Shown here: positions 7,779 through 15,129 of the stretch, piece by piece | Layout: each line of letters starts with the position of its first letter | How positions within the stretch are numbered: the stretch's first letter is position 1 | Assembly: GCF_014195545.1 (NCBI RefSeq) | Contig: NZ_JACIBX010000008.1 | Coordinates: forward strand, 124,001-188,000 | Direction: 5' to 3' | DNA: 64,000 nucleotides | DNA from: Limimaricola variabilis | GTDB taxonomy: Bacteria; Pseudomonadota; Alphaproteobacteria; Rhodobacterales; Rhodobacteraceae | The notes under the pieces: model-generated | Database searches by the model: none | Told to the model about the DNA's origin: nothing | Seen by the model: the letters and a program-made list of their open reading frames with translations, nothing else | Translations under genes and position numbers: made by a program

Positions 7779-9380
7779 TCAGGCCTCCTTGGCGGCGCTG
7801 GCGCGCTTGCGGGCGAGGTTGGCCTCGATCTCGGCCTCGCTGTGCGGCTTGTCGGTGTCGGTGATGCCGGCCATCAGCAGGCCGAGCTCACGCTCGTCGG
7901 TCTCGGATGGCACGCGCTCGCCCATGATCTGGCCGTCGAACATCACCGCGATGCGGTCGGAGAGCGACATGATCTCGTCGAGTTCGACCGAGACCAGCAG
8001 CACCGCCTTGCCCATGTCCCTGAGCGCCACGATCTGCTGGTGGATGAATTCGATCGCGCCGATGTCGACGCCGCGCGTCGGCTGGCCGATCAGCAGCAGG
8101 TCCGGGTTGCGCTCGATTTCGCGCGCCACGACGATCTTCTGCTGGTTGCCGCCCGAGAAGTTCTTGGCGGCGAGGTTGGGGTTCGGCGGGCGCACGTCGA
8201 AGCGCTCCATCTTCGCGGCGGCGTCGGCCTTGATGGCCGCGTTGTCCATGAAGATGCCTTTGTTGAATTCCGGCTTGTCGTGATAGCCGAAGGCCACGTT
8301 CTCCCACGCCGCGAAATCGAGGATCAGACCCTCGTGATGCCGGTCCTCCGGCACGTGGGCGATGCCGCGCGCGCGGCGGGTGCGGGCGTCCGACTTGCGG
8401 CCGGTGAGGTCGATCTCCTCGCCGTTGAGACGGATCCGGCCCTCGGCCTTGCGGTAGCCGCCCAGCACCTCAAGGAGCTCGGACTGGCCGTTTCCGGCGA
8501 CCCCGGCGAGGCCGAGGATCTCGCCGGCGCGGATCTCCAGACCGATGCCGCGCAGCCGCTCGACGCCCTTGCTGTCGATCACCCGGAGGTTCTCGACCTC
8601 GAGGATCGTCTTGCCGGGCGTGGCGGGGGCCTTCTCGACCTGCAGCAGCACCTTGCGCCCGACCATCAGCTCGGCCAGCTCGGGCGGCGAGGTTTCGGCG
8701 GTCTTGACGGTGGCGGTCATCTCGCCGCGGCGCATCACGCTCACCGTGTCGGTGATCTCCATGATCTCGCGCAGCTTGTGGGTGATCAGGATGATCGTCT
8801 TGCCCTGGTCGCGCAGCCCCTTGAGGATGCGGAACAGGTGGTCGGCCTCGGCCGGGGTCAGCACGCCCGTGGGCTCGTCGAGGATCAGGATGTCGGCCTG
8901 CCGGTAGAGCGCCTTCAGGATCTCGACCCGCTGCTGCATGCCGACGCCGATATCCTCGATCTTCGCGTCGGGATCGATGTTGAGTTCGTACTCGGCGGCC
9001 AGCGCCTTGAGCTCGCGCCGCGCCTTGGCGAGCGAGGGGCGCAGCAAGGCGCCGTCCTCGGCGCCCAGCACCACGTTCTCGAGCACGGAGAAGTTCTGCA
9101 CCAGCTTGAAGTGCTGGAACACCATGCCGATGCCGGCGCGGATCGCGGCCTGGCTGTCGGGGATTTCGGTATGCTTGCCGTTGATGAAGATCTCGCCGGC
9201 ATCGGCCTTGTAGAAGCCATAGAGGATCGACATCAGCGTCGACTTGCCGGCGCCGTTCTCGCCGATGATGCCGTGGATCGTGCCCGGCATCACCCGGATC
9301 GAGATATCCTTGTTGGCTTGCACCGGTCCGAAGGCCTTGGAGATGCCCTTGAGCTCGATCGCGGGGGTCTGGTCGGTCAT
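7779..9380 (-). CDS. Nucleoside ABC transporter double ATP-binding protein (NupO type)
   Basis: A 533-residue protein with two fused ATP-binding cassettes, the layout of ribose/nucleoside-type importers. In the first cassette Walker A is GENGAGKST (residues 40-48) and Walker B is ILILDEP (164-170). The signature is the unusual VGMQQR (146-151) in place of LSGGQ. In the second cassette the P-loop is degenerate (GVAGNGQSE, about 290-300, with no GKS/T), while the signature SGGNQQK is canonical. One intact P-loop and one intact signature are typical of this family, so a single composite site probably hydrolyses ATP. It lies between the binding-protein gene and the two permease genes. Confidence 0.9.
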   Translation of the reverse strand: MTDQTPAIELKGISKAFGPVQANKDISIRVMPGTIHGIIGENGAGKSTLMSILYGFYKADAGEIFINGKHTEIPDSQAAIRAGIGMVFQHFKLVQNFSVLENVVLGAEDGALLRPSLAKARRELKALAAEYELNIDPDAKIEDIGVGMQQRVEILKALYRQADILILDEPTGVLTPAEADHLFRILKGLRDQGKTIILITHKLREIMEITDTVSVMRRGEMTATVKTAETSPPELAELMVGRKVLLQVEKAPATPGKTILEVENLRVIDSKGVERLRGIGLEIRAGEILGLAGVAGNGQSELLEVLGGYRKAEGRIRLNGEEIDLTGRKSDARTRRARGIAHVPEDRHHEGLILDFAAWENVAFGYHDKPEFNKGIFMDNAAIKADAAAKMERFDVRPPNPNLAAKNFSGGNQQKIVVAREIERNPDLLLIGQPTRGVDIGAIEFIHQQIVALRDMGKAVLLVSVELDEIMSLSDRIAVMFDGQIMGERVPSETDERELGLLMAGITDTDKPHSEAEIEANLARKRASAAKEA

Positions 9381-9404
9381 GCGGTTCGGTCCTTCGGAGC
9401 GAAA

Positions 9405-9431
9405 CGGGGCCGCGCATCGCGGCGCGGCCCC
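9405..9431 (-). terminator. Hairpin between binding-protein and ATPase genes
   Basis: GGGGCCGCGC and GCGCGGCCCC form a perfect 10-bp stem around a 6-base loop in the 73-base gap between the two genes. On the minus (transcribed) strand it is followed by GTTTCGC, a poor T-tract. Partial termination or 3'-end protection of the binding-protein mRNA is more likely than full termination. Many ABC operons use such a hairpin to make more binding protein than membrane components. Confidence 0.55.
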
Positions 9432-9453
9432 TTCTTTCCTGCCTGTGAGGCGA

Positions 9454-10449
9454 TCAGAAATCGAGCGAGGGGCAGCCTTCGTCGCTCATGTAGTCGTGCA
9501 CTTCGATCTCGCCCGAGGCGATCTTGGCCTTGGCGTCCTCGACGGCGGCGGTCATCTCTTCGGTAACGAGCGCTTCGTTGTGCTCGTCCACGGCGATGCC
9601 GACGCCCTCGTTATCGACGCCCATCACGTAGAAGCCGGTCTCGATGTTCTCACCCGCCTGGAAGGCGTCGTAGACGGCGTTGTCGACGCGCTTGACCATC
9701 GAGGTCAGCACCGAGCCGGGCTGCAGGTAGTTCTGGTTGCTGTCGACGCCGATCGACAGCTTGCCCTCGTCGGCAGCGGTCTGCAGCACGCCGATCCCGG
9801 TGCCACCGGCGGCAGCGTAGACCACGTCGGCGCCTTGGGAGATCTGCGCCTTGGTCAGCTCGGAGCCCTTGACCGGGTCGTTCCAGGCCGCCGGAGTGGT
9901 GCCGGTCATGTTCGACAGCACGGTGATGTCGGGGTTCACCGCCTTGGCGCCCTGGGCATAGCCGCAGGCGAACTTGCGGATCAGCGGGATGTCCATGCCG
10001 CCGATGAAGCCGATCGTGCCGCTCTCGGAAGCCATGGCCGCCATCTGGCCGACGAGGTAGGAGCCCTCGTGCTCGTTGAACACGACCGAGCGGACGTTGG
10101 GCTGATCGACCACGCCGTCGATGATCACGAAGTTGGTCTCCGGGTAGTCGCCGGCGATTTCTTCGAGCGGGGTCATGAAGGAGAAGCCCACCGTGACGAT
10201 CGGGTTGTTGCCGGCTTCGGCGAAGCGGCGCAGCGCCTGCTCGCGCTGGGCGTCGGACTGCAGCTCGACCTCGGCATAGGAGTTGCCGGTCTCCTCGGCC
10301 CAACGGGTCGCACCGTTATGGGCGCTCTCGTTGAACGACTTGTCGAACTTGCCGCCGAGATCGAAGATCAGCGCCGGATCGGCCAGCGCCGCGCCAGCGG
10401 AAAGGGCGAGCGCGGCGGTCGCGCCGAGGAATTTCGCGAGATGGGTCAT
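9454..10449 (-). CDS. BMP family nucleoside-binding lipoprotein-like periplasmic protein
   Basis: A 331-residue periplasmic solute-binding protein of the BMP/PnrA family (NupN-like), expected to bind purine nucleosides. A signal peptide covers about residues 1-23 (ATAALALSAGAALA). There is no Cys at the cleavage site, so it is probably soluble and periplasmic, unlike many Gram-positive relatives. Family blocks seen are DLGGKFDKSFNESAHNGA near the N-terminus, the GFIGGMDIPLIRKF block and the VVYAAAGGTGIGVLQTA block. It is the first gene of the operon, with GGGAGC before the ATG and a candidate promoter in the upstream 184-base gap. Confidence 0.9.
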   Translation of the reverse strand: MTHLAKFLGATAALALSAGAALADPALIFDLGGKFDKSFNESAHNGATRWAEETGNSYAEVELQSDAQREQALRRFAEAGNNPIVTVGFSFMTPLEEIAGDYPETNFVIIDGVVDQPNVRSVVFNEHEGSYLVGQMAAMASESGTIGFIGGMDIPLIRKFACGYAQGAKAVNPDITVLSNMTGTTPAAWNDPVKGSELTKAQISQGADVVYAAAGGTGIGVLQTAADEGKLSIGVDSNQNYLQPGSVLTSMVKRVDNAVYDAFQAGENIETGFYVMGVDNEGVGIAVDEHNEALVTEEMTAAVEDAKAKIASGEIEVHDYMSDEGCPSLDF

Positions 10450-10523
10450 TCATAGCTCCCTGTCAGGTCTGGCGCCGCCCGAAGGGCATGCGCCGTGCCG
10501 GTCATGCGCCGGCTCATGGCAGG

Positions 10524-10553
10524 ATAAGGCAATGCGCGACCCTTTGGGGTCAA
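10524..10553 (-). promoter_or_regulatory. Candidate sigma-70-type promoter with overlapping dyad for the nucleoside operon
   Basis: On the minus strand TTGACC (plus-strand 10548-10553) and CCTTAT (10524-10529) are separated by 18 bases, a plausible -35/-10 pair about 75 bases before the binding-protein ATG. The -35 overlaps a perfect inverted repeat, GACCC-N4-GGGTC (10538-10551), which could be a repressor operator. The regulator is unknown. Confidence 0.45.
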
Positions 10554-10633
10554 CTGATTTTTCCCTGATTTGCGCCAAGTCACCGGGCGTTTCGGGCCGT
10601 TCCGCCCACGAGGGCGACTGACGCAAGGGTAGC

Positions 10634-11050
10634 CTATCGCAATGGGCGGCGCAGGATCAGCGCGGCAGCGGGCGCCTGCCCAGGCCGGGGATAATAGCCC
10701 GGACGCCGCCCAGCGCGCATATAGCCTGCCGCTTCGTAAAGCGCGCGCGCCGCCGCGTTGTCCTCTGCCACTTCGAGGAAGGCAGTCGTGGCCCCCGCGG
10801 CATGGGCGGCGGCGTGGAACGCGGCGAGGGCGGTGCGCGCCCGGCCCTCGCGGCGGTGATCGGGATGTGTGGCGAGCGTCAGGATCTCCGCCTCGTCGAG
10901 CGTCGCGCGGCCCAGCACGAAGGCGGTCGCATCCCCGGTGAAGATCGCGCCCGGCGCGGCGAGCAGTGCTGAGAACTCCGCCGCGCTCCAGCCGCGCTCG
11001 GCCGGAAAGGCCGCCGCGTAGGTGTCGGCCAGCGCCTGCGGATCGCTCAT
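10634..11050 (-). CDS. rimI: GNAT N-acetyltransferase, probable ribosomal-protein acetyltransferase RimI
   Basis: A 138-residue GNAT-fold acetyltransferase that moves acetyl from acetyl-CoA to an amine. In the RimI family the target is the N-terminus of ribosomal protein S18. The acetyl-CoA binding motif A is present as THPDHRREGRARTAL at about residues 61-75, and the downstream motif FLEVAEDNAAARALYEAAGY at 91-110 is strongly RimI-like. The motif A loop reads RREGRA instead of the commoner RRxGxG, so the second Gly is missing. The ATG overlaps the stop of tsaB by four bases, the classical tsaB-rimI pairing, which supports the assignment over a generic GNAT. Confidence 0.85.
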   Translation of the reverse strand: MSDPQALADTYAAAFPAERGWSAAEFSALLAAPGAIFTGDATAFVLGRATLDEAEILTLATHPDHRREGRARTALAAFHAAAHAAGATTAFLEVAEDNAAARALYEAAGYMRAGRRPGYYPRPGQAPAAALILRRPLR

Positions 11051-11625
11051 TCGATGAGCAGCGGCGCGGGATCGCGCGGCGGGGCCGCGTCGGCGGGGCG
11101 GACATAGAGCGGGGCGGGGCGCGGCTGCGGCGTGCCGGCACGCTCGCACGCGAGCTGGGCTATGGCCCGCACCAGTGTCTCGGCATCGGGCGCGTGCAGG
11201 ACTTCTCCCGCCTGCGCGGCCGGGGCGAGGCGGGGCGGCTCGGCGCCGGTCTCGGTCAGATGCTGAAGCCATAGGTGATCGCGCGGGGCGGGCAGGGCGA
11301 CGGTCACCGGGCGCGGGTGGCCCAGAGCTGCGGCCTCGAAGCCCGAGACGCCGATTGCCGGGACGCCCAGCCCCAGCGCCAGCCCGCGCGCCGCCGAAAC
11401 GCCGATCCTGAGACCGGTGAAATTGCCCGGACCGGTGCCGACGCCGATCGCCGCGAGGTCGCGCCAGCCGAAGCCCTCGGCCGCGAGCAACTCTTCGAGC
11501 AGCGGCATCAGCCGTTCGGCCTGACCCTTGGCCATCGGCTCGACTCGGACCGCGACCCGGTCCCCCAGAAGCAGCGCGGCCGCGCAATGCGCGGCCGACG
11601 TGTCGATCGCCAGAAGCGGGGTCAT
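11047..11625 (-). CDS. tsaB: tRNA threonylcarbamoyladenosine biosynthesis protein TsaB
   Basis: TsaB is the non-catalytic ASKHA-fold partner of TsaD and TsaE in the complex that makes t6A37 on ANN-decoding tRNAs. The 192-residue length is a little short for the family. The N-terminal phosphate-1-like strand (LLAIDTSAAHCAAAL) and the block GTGPGNFTGLRIGVSAARGL at about residues 63-82 are diagnostic. Its ATG overlaps the stop of the upstream Nfu-type gene by one base (TGATG), and its stop overlaps the rimI start, so the three genes form one translationally coupled unit. Confidence 0.9.
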   Translation of the reverse strand: MTPLLAIDTSAAHCAAALLLGDRVAVRVEPMAKGQAERLMPLLEELLAAEGFGWRDLAAIGVGTGPGNFTGLRIGVSAARGLALGLGVPAIGVSGFEAAALGHPRPVTVALPAPRDHLWLQHLTETGAEPPRLAPAAQAGEVLHAPDAETLVRAIAQLACERAGTPQPRPAPLYVRPADAAPPRDPAPLLIE

Positions 11626-12194
11626 CAGGCCGCGACGGGCCGGACCTCGACCACCTCGGGGATGTAGTGCCGCAGCAGGTTCTCGATGCCCATCTTGAGC
11701 GTCAGGGTCGAGGAGGGGCAGCCGGCGCAGGCGCCCTGCATGTGCAGGTAGACGATGCCGCGGTCGAAGCCGTGGAAGGTGATGTCGCCGCCATCCTGAG
11801 CCACGGCCGGACGAACGCGAGTGTCGAGCAGTTCCTTGATCTGTTCGACGATGGCGCCGTCTTCGCCGGTGTGCTCGGCATGACCGCCCGAGGCGCTGTT
11901 CGAGGTGCCGTCATCGATCGCCGGGGCACCGGACTGGAAATGCTCCATCACCGCGCCCAGCACGGCGGGCTTGATGTGGTCCCACTCGACGGTTTCGGTC
12001 TTGGTCACGGTGACGAAGTCCGAGCCGAGGAACACGCCCGCCACGCCGCCGGTCGCGAAGATGCGCTTGGCCAGCGGGCTCGACTGCGCGGCTTCCTCGG
12101 AGGGGAAATCGGCGGTGCCCATCTCGAGAACGGTCTGCCCCGGCAGGAACTTGAGCGTCGCGGGGTTCGGCGTGGATTCGGTCTGGATGAACAT
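11625..12194 (-). CDS. NfuA-type Fe-S cluster carrier protein (Nfu_N plus NifU C-terminal domain)
   Basis: A 189-residue iron-sulfur scaffold or carrier protein. The Nfu_N domain covers residues 1-90 and opens with MFIQTESTPNPATLKFLPGQ. The NifU C-terminal domain starts at about 113 and carries the cluster-binding pair Cys156-x-x-Cys159 in GACAGCPSS. I chose the ATG at 12194 because AAAGGTGG lies just before it and the family begins with this MFIQTE-type sequence. A longer frame to 12275 has no comparable signal. A Ser/His-rich linker (about 95-112) joins the domains. It probably hands 4Fe-4S or 2Fe-2S clusters to target apoproteins. Confidence 0.9.
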   Translation of the reverse strand: MFIQTESTPNPATLKFLPGQTVLEMGTADFPSEEAAQSSPLAKRIFATGGVAGVFLGSDFVTVTKTETVEWDHIKPAVLGAVMEHFQSGAPAIDDGTSNSASGGHAEHTGEDGAIVEQIKELLDTRVRPAVAQDGGDITFHGFDRGIVYLHMQGACAGCPSSTLTLKMGIENLLRHYIPEVVEVRPVAA

Positions 12195-12275
12195 CGCGGC
12201 CACCTTTCGTTGCAGGCCCCCGATATGCGCCTCCGGACCCGCGAAGTCAATGTTTGGAACGATTCTAAATCGCAC

Positions 12276-12731
12276 TCAGGTGATCGCCTCGAGCCGCTCC
12301 TTGGAAATGTCGCCCGGCACGATGGTGATCGGCACCGGCAGCGAGCCTGCCTCGCGGGTGAGTTGGGTGACCAGGGGGCCCGGCCCCTTGCGATCCGAGC
12401 CCGCGCCCAACACCAGCACGCCGATCTCGGCATCCTCGCGGATCTGGGCGAGGATCTCGGGCACGGTGTCGCCTTCGCGGATCACGAGTGTGGGATGGAC
12501 GTTCTGGCGATCACGCATCCACTTGGCGAAGACCTCGAAATGCACCTCGATCCGCTCGCGGGCCTCCGCGCGCATGATCTCGCCCACCCCGACCCAATGA
12601 TTGAACTCGTCCGGAGAGATCACTGACAGGATGGTGACGCCGCCGCCGGTCTTGCCGGCGCGCATCGCCGCGAAGCGCATGGCGTTGAGGCATTCGCGAC
12701 TGTCGTCGAGGATCACGAGGAACTTGCGCAT
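12276..12731 (-). CDS. Universal stress protein (UspA family)
   Basis: A 151-residue cytoplasmic protein with the UspA alpha/beta fold. It starts with FLVILDDSRECLNAMRFA and ends with the nucleotide-loop region VLVLGAGSDRKGPGPLVTQL near residues 105-124. The G-x2-G-x9-G-S/T ATP motif is only partly conserved here (GAGSDRKGPGPL), so ATP binding is uncertain. The start is well supported by GGGAGAATTC before the ATG. It lies 81 bases upstream of the Nfu gene on the same strand and nine bases downstream of an uncharacterised membrane protein gene. Confidence 0.85.
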   Translation of the reverse strand: MRKFLVILDDSRECLNAMRFAAMRAGKTGGGVTILSVISPDEFNHWVGVGEIMRAEARERIEVHFEVFAKWMRDRQNVHPTLVIREGDTVPEILAQIREDAEIGVLVLGAGSDRKGPGPLVTQLTREAGSLPVPITIVPGDISKERLEAIT

Positions 12732-12740
12732 GAATTCTCC

Positions 12741-13967
12741 CTATTCGGCCGGAGTGTGGCCGAGGCCGGGGTGCATGGCAACGGGGCGGCGCAGTGGCGG
12801 ATCGGGGCGCAGCCGAGGCGCGGGCCGGGTCAGCGGCGGCTCGGGCCGGATCGCGGCGGCCGGCGCGGCGCGGCGCGGGCGCGGTGCCTCAGCGGTGGCG
12901 CGCTGGCGCACCGGTACGCGCAGCAGCGCGAGGATCATCCGCCCGATCCGCTCACCGAGCAGTAGGAGTACCTGTCCCGCCAGCAGCCATGCCAGTGCCG
13001 CCGCGCCGATGGCGATATCCGACAGCCGCACCAGCGCCCGGAAGGCTCGGCCCTTGCCGAGGATCTCGAGCGTGGCGCGCGTATCGGGGCCAGCGACCTC
13101 CGACAGCCTTGCAAGCCGGCGCGCATCGTCGGCGTCGTCGACATGGCGCAGCATCAGCACCGCATCGGTGAGCGAGCTGTTGGCCGCGATCCGGCCCAGA
13201 TCCGACGCGAGATCACCGATCCGCGCCACCCGCGCCGCGTCCGCCACCTCATCGAGCCGGGCCCGGCCCAGCGCCAGATCGTCGACCCGGTCGAGCCGCA
13301 GCCCGATATCGGCCATGCCGCGCAGCTCCTCGCCGAAGCGGCCCGTCACCGTTCCCAGCCGCCGCGCCAGCCGCAGCGCGGTCGCGCCCGCCTTGACCGT
13401 GACGCTGGTCCCGCCCGACGCGAGCACGAGCCCGGTCGCGCCGAGGCCGACCCCGGCCAGCGCTACCTCGATGCGGTCGACCTCCTCGCCGCGCAGCGCG
13501 GTCTGCGCCGCGCGGCGCAGCGCGTTCAGATCGCCCAGAGGCGTCATCTCGACCGTCACGCCGCACATCGCCAGGAGCGCCACGCGCGGGCAGGCGGTGA
13601 TGTCGGCGGCGCAGACCGCGCAGTCGCGCGCCGCCGCGAGCGCCCCGGTCTCCTGCGCCTCGAGCGCCTGCATCCGCCCCAGCAGCGCGGGCGAGGGGGC
13701 GATGCCGTGCCGGCCACCCACCGCCGAAACCATGCGCATCGCGTCGAGATCCTCGGCCAGAAGCGCGCGGTCCATCTCGGCCATGTACCATTCGGGGGTG
13801 ACTTCGCGCGCCAGCGCGGCCCGCAACTCGAGCGCCACCGCTTCGGTGCTGCGCTGGAGATAGGGCGTGGCGAAGGGGTTCTGCGTCAGCAGCAGGACCA
13901 GCGCCAAGGCGCTGAGCACCGGAGGCACCAGCGCGAGCAGGCGATCGAGGATACGCCAGGGCCGCAT
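12741..13967 (-). CDS. Uncharacterised membrane protein with cysteine cluster and Pro/Arg-rich tail
   Basis: A 408-residue protein I do not recognise. A hydrophobic N-terminal segment at about residues 12-28 is a signal anchor or first membrane helix. A second membrane segment lies at about 315-336 (IAIGAAALAWLLAGQVLLLL). The region between is mostly helical and predicted extracytoplasmic. It carries four Cys at about 115-135 in the pattern CAVC...CP...MC, which could form disulfides. The last 65 residues are rich in Pro, Arg and Ala and probably disordered and cytoplasmic. The gene lies upstream of the universal stress gene with a nine-base gap, and the base composition matches its neighbours. 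No function is assigned. Confidence 0.7.
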   Translation of the reverse strand: MRPWRILDRLLALVPPVLSALALVLLLTQNPFATPYLQRSTEAVALELRAALAREVTPEWYMAEMDRALLAEDLDAMRMVSAVGGRHGIAPSPALLGRMQALEAQETGALAAARDCAVCAADITACPRVALLAMCGVTVEMTPLGDLNALRRAAQTALRGEEVDRIEVALAGVGLGATGLVLASGGTSVTVKAGATALRLARRLGTVTGRFGEELRGMADIGLRLDRVDDLALGRARLDEVADAARVARIGDLASDLGRIAANSSLTDAVLMLRHVDDADDARRLARLSEVAGPDTRATLEILGKGRAFRALVRLSDIAIGAAALAWLLAGQVLLLLGERIGRMILALLRVPVRQRATAEAPRPRRAAPAAAIRPEPPLTRPAPRLRPDPPLRRPVAMHPGLGHTPAE

Positions 13968-14213
13968 CAGCCGCCCGTGCCCCGCACACCGCGCCGTTGA
14001 AGAGCGCTCGCCTTCCGCGCGCCTGCCATGGTCATGATCCTCCGCTCTGCGGGCAGGCTAGGCAGGCGGCCGGCAGGGGTCCAGAGCTGCCGCGCCGCCA
14101 GCCGAGATCCTTCCCGGCGGCGTTGCGCTCACGCCGCGCAAAAGCGCTTGACCGAGGGGGAGAGGGCCATGTCTCCGGCTGGCATTCCTTGCGCCTGGGC
14201 AGTCCGGACCATA

Positions 14214-14259
14214 GGTGCCGTACGACTCCTTCCGACGGCCACAGGATTCGTACGGCACC
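14214..14259. repeat. Long inverted repeat in the 382-base divergent intergenic region
   Basis: GGTGCCGTACGA (14214-14225) and TCGTACGGCACC (14248-14259) are perfect 12-bp arms. Pairing continues for four more bases after one mismatch, giving a stem of about 17 positions around a 12-base loop. It sits between the divergent uncharacterised membrane gene (ends upstream at 13967) and the L,D-transpeptidase gene (14350). No T-tract follows on either strand, so it does not look like a terminator. Apart from this and a weak promoter, I see nothing else in 13968-14349. Confidence 0.7.
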
Positions 14260-14293
14260 GGCGCAACATGTCTGGGCCTCGCGCTCTCGTGAG

Positions 14294-14324
14294 TTGAATT
14301 TCGGTTACCCGGCGGGGGTATACC
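14294..14324 (+). promoter_or_regulatory. Weak candidate promoter for the L,D-transpeptidase gene
   Basis: TTGAAT (14294-14299) and TATACC (14319-14324) lie 19 bases apart and end 25 bases before the ATG. The spacing is longer than ideal. It is the best -35/-10 pair I can see upstream of the gene. Confidence 0.3.
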
Positions 14325-14349
14325 TGGACAAAACAGGCAAGGAGTTCCC

Positions 14350-14901
14350 ATGACCCGTAGCAGACGCGGTTTCCTCGTCGCCGGCGCCGCCGGCCTCGCC
14401 ACGCTCGCGGCCCCGGCATTCGCCGTGCCCGGTGCGGTGCAGCGCAACGTCTCGGCGCTGCAGAAGATCGATTGGCGCGACCATTTCGACGCGCTGGGCG
14501 TGGGTGTGATCGTCGCCGACACCAAGGCCCGGGCGGTGCATTACTGGGGCGGCGACGGCGAGACCTATCGCCTCTACCCCTCCTCGGTGCCGGTCAGCCC
14601 CGAGCTGACCAAGCTCGGCTACACGGAGGTGGTCCGCAAGGTCGAAGGGCCGACCTGGACGCCGACGCCCTCGATGCGCGAGCGCGATCCCTCGCTTCCC
14701 AAGGTGGTGCCCGCCGGTCCGGGCAACCCGCTCGGCACCCATGCGCTCTACCTGTCGTGGCAGTATTACCGGATCCACGGCACCCATGACACGCGCAAGA
14801 TCGGGCGGCCCTCCTCCGACGGCTGCATCGGGCTCTACAACGAACACATCGCCAAGCTCTACACGCTTGCCGAGGTCGGCACCAAAGTGCGGCTGATCTG
14901 A
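14350..14901 (+). CDS. L,D-transpeptidase (YkuD family), exported
   Basis: A 183-residue cell-wall enzyme predicted to make 3-3 peptidoglycan cross-links or attach proteins to stem peptides. The N-terminus TRSRRGFLVAGAAGLATLA is a Tat-type signal with cleavage after APAFA at about residue 25. The YkuD domain follows. The catalytic block has His143 in RIHGT and the nucleophile Cys159 in SSDGCIGLYNEHI. The usual Arg two residues after the Cys (GCIR) is Gly here. The start has AAGGAG at good spacing. It is a single-gene unit, with a hairpin terminator right after the stop. Confidence 0.88.
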   Translation: MTRSRRGFLVAGAAGLATLAAPAFAVPGAVQRNVSALQKIDWRDHFDALGVGVIVADTKARAVHYWGGDGETYRLYPSSVPVSPELTKLGYTEVVRKVEGPTWTPTPSMRERDPSLPKVVPAGPGNPLGTHALYLSWQYYRIHGTHDTRKIGRPSSDGCIGLYNEHIAKLYTLAEVGTKVRLI

Positions 14902-14917
14902 GCGCGGCAAGCGGGAG

Positions 14918-14938
14918 AGGGGCACACCGCCCCTTTCC
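14918..14938 (+). terminator. Probable intrinsic terminator of the L,D-transpeptidase gene
   Basis: AGGGGC (14918-14923) pairs with GCCCCT (14929-14934) around a five-base loop and is followed by TTCCC. The stem is short and the T-tract weak, but it sits 17 bases after the stop codon. Confidence 0.5.
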
Positions 14939-14975
14939 CTGCGCCTATCGGCGGGGCCGTCGAACAGCGGCCGCC

Positions 14976-15022
14976 GAAGGACCGGCACTGGTCCTTCACC
15001 ATTCCTCAAATACGCAAATCCC
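14976..15022 (-). repeat. Intergenic repeat copy A with adjoining hairpin
   Basis: Read on the minus strand, the core TTGCGTATTTGAGGAATGG is followed by TGAAGGACC, which forms an 8-bp stem (GAAGGACC/GGTCCTTC, 14976-14997). A close relative is found at 46131-46162. A partial one in the opposite orientation is at 15079-15098 (TGCGTATTGAAAGGGGAAGG). The copies share GCGTATT followed by a purine-rich GGA/GAAG tail. I take this as a dispersed intergenic element of the lineage. Confidence 0.5.
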
Positions 15023-15096
15023 GCCATCGGCGGTCCAGCCCTGCCATGGGCTTCTTGGCCGATCAGTCCGGCCCGCCCTGCGTATTGAAAGGGGAA

Positions 15097-15121
15097 GGGC
15101 AGGGCGCGCGGCGCCCTGCCC
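15097..15121 (-). terminator. Intrinsic terminator of trpS
   Basis: A perfect 11-bp stem (GGGCAGGGCGC/GCGCCCTGCCC) with a three-base loop starts nine bases after the trpS stop on the minus strand. It is followed by TTCCCCTTTC. It partly overlaps the plus-strand partial repeat at 15079-15098. Confidence 0.75.
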
Positions 15122-15129
15122 GAGGATCT

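Noticed and set aside
7656-9566. A 636-codon open frame on the plus strand opposite the nucleoside ATPase and permease
   Set aside because: It spans two real minus-strand genes and their junction, and its composition is typical of antisense GC-rich frames.
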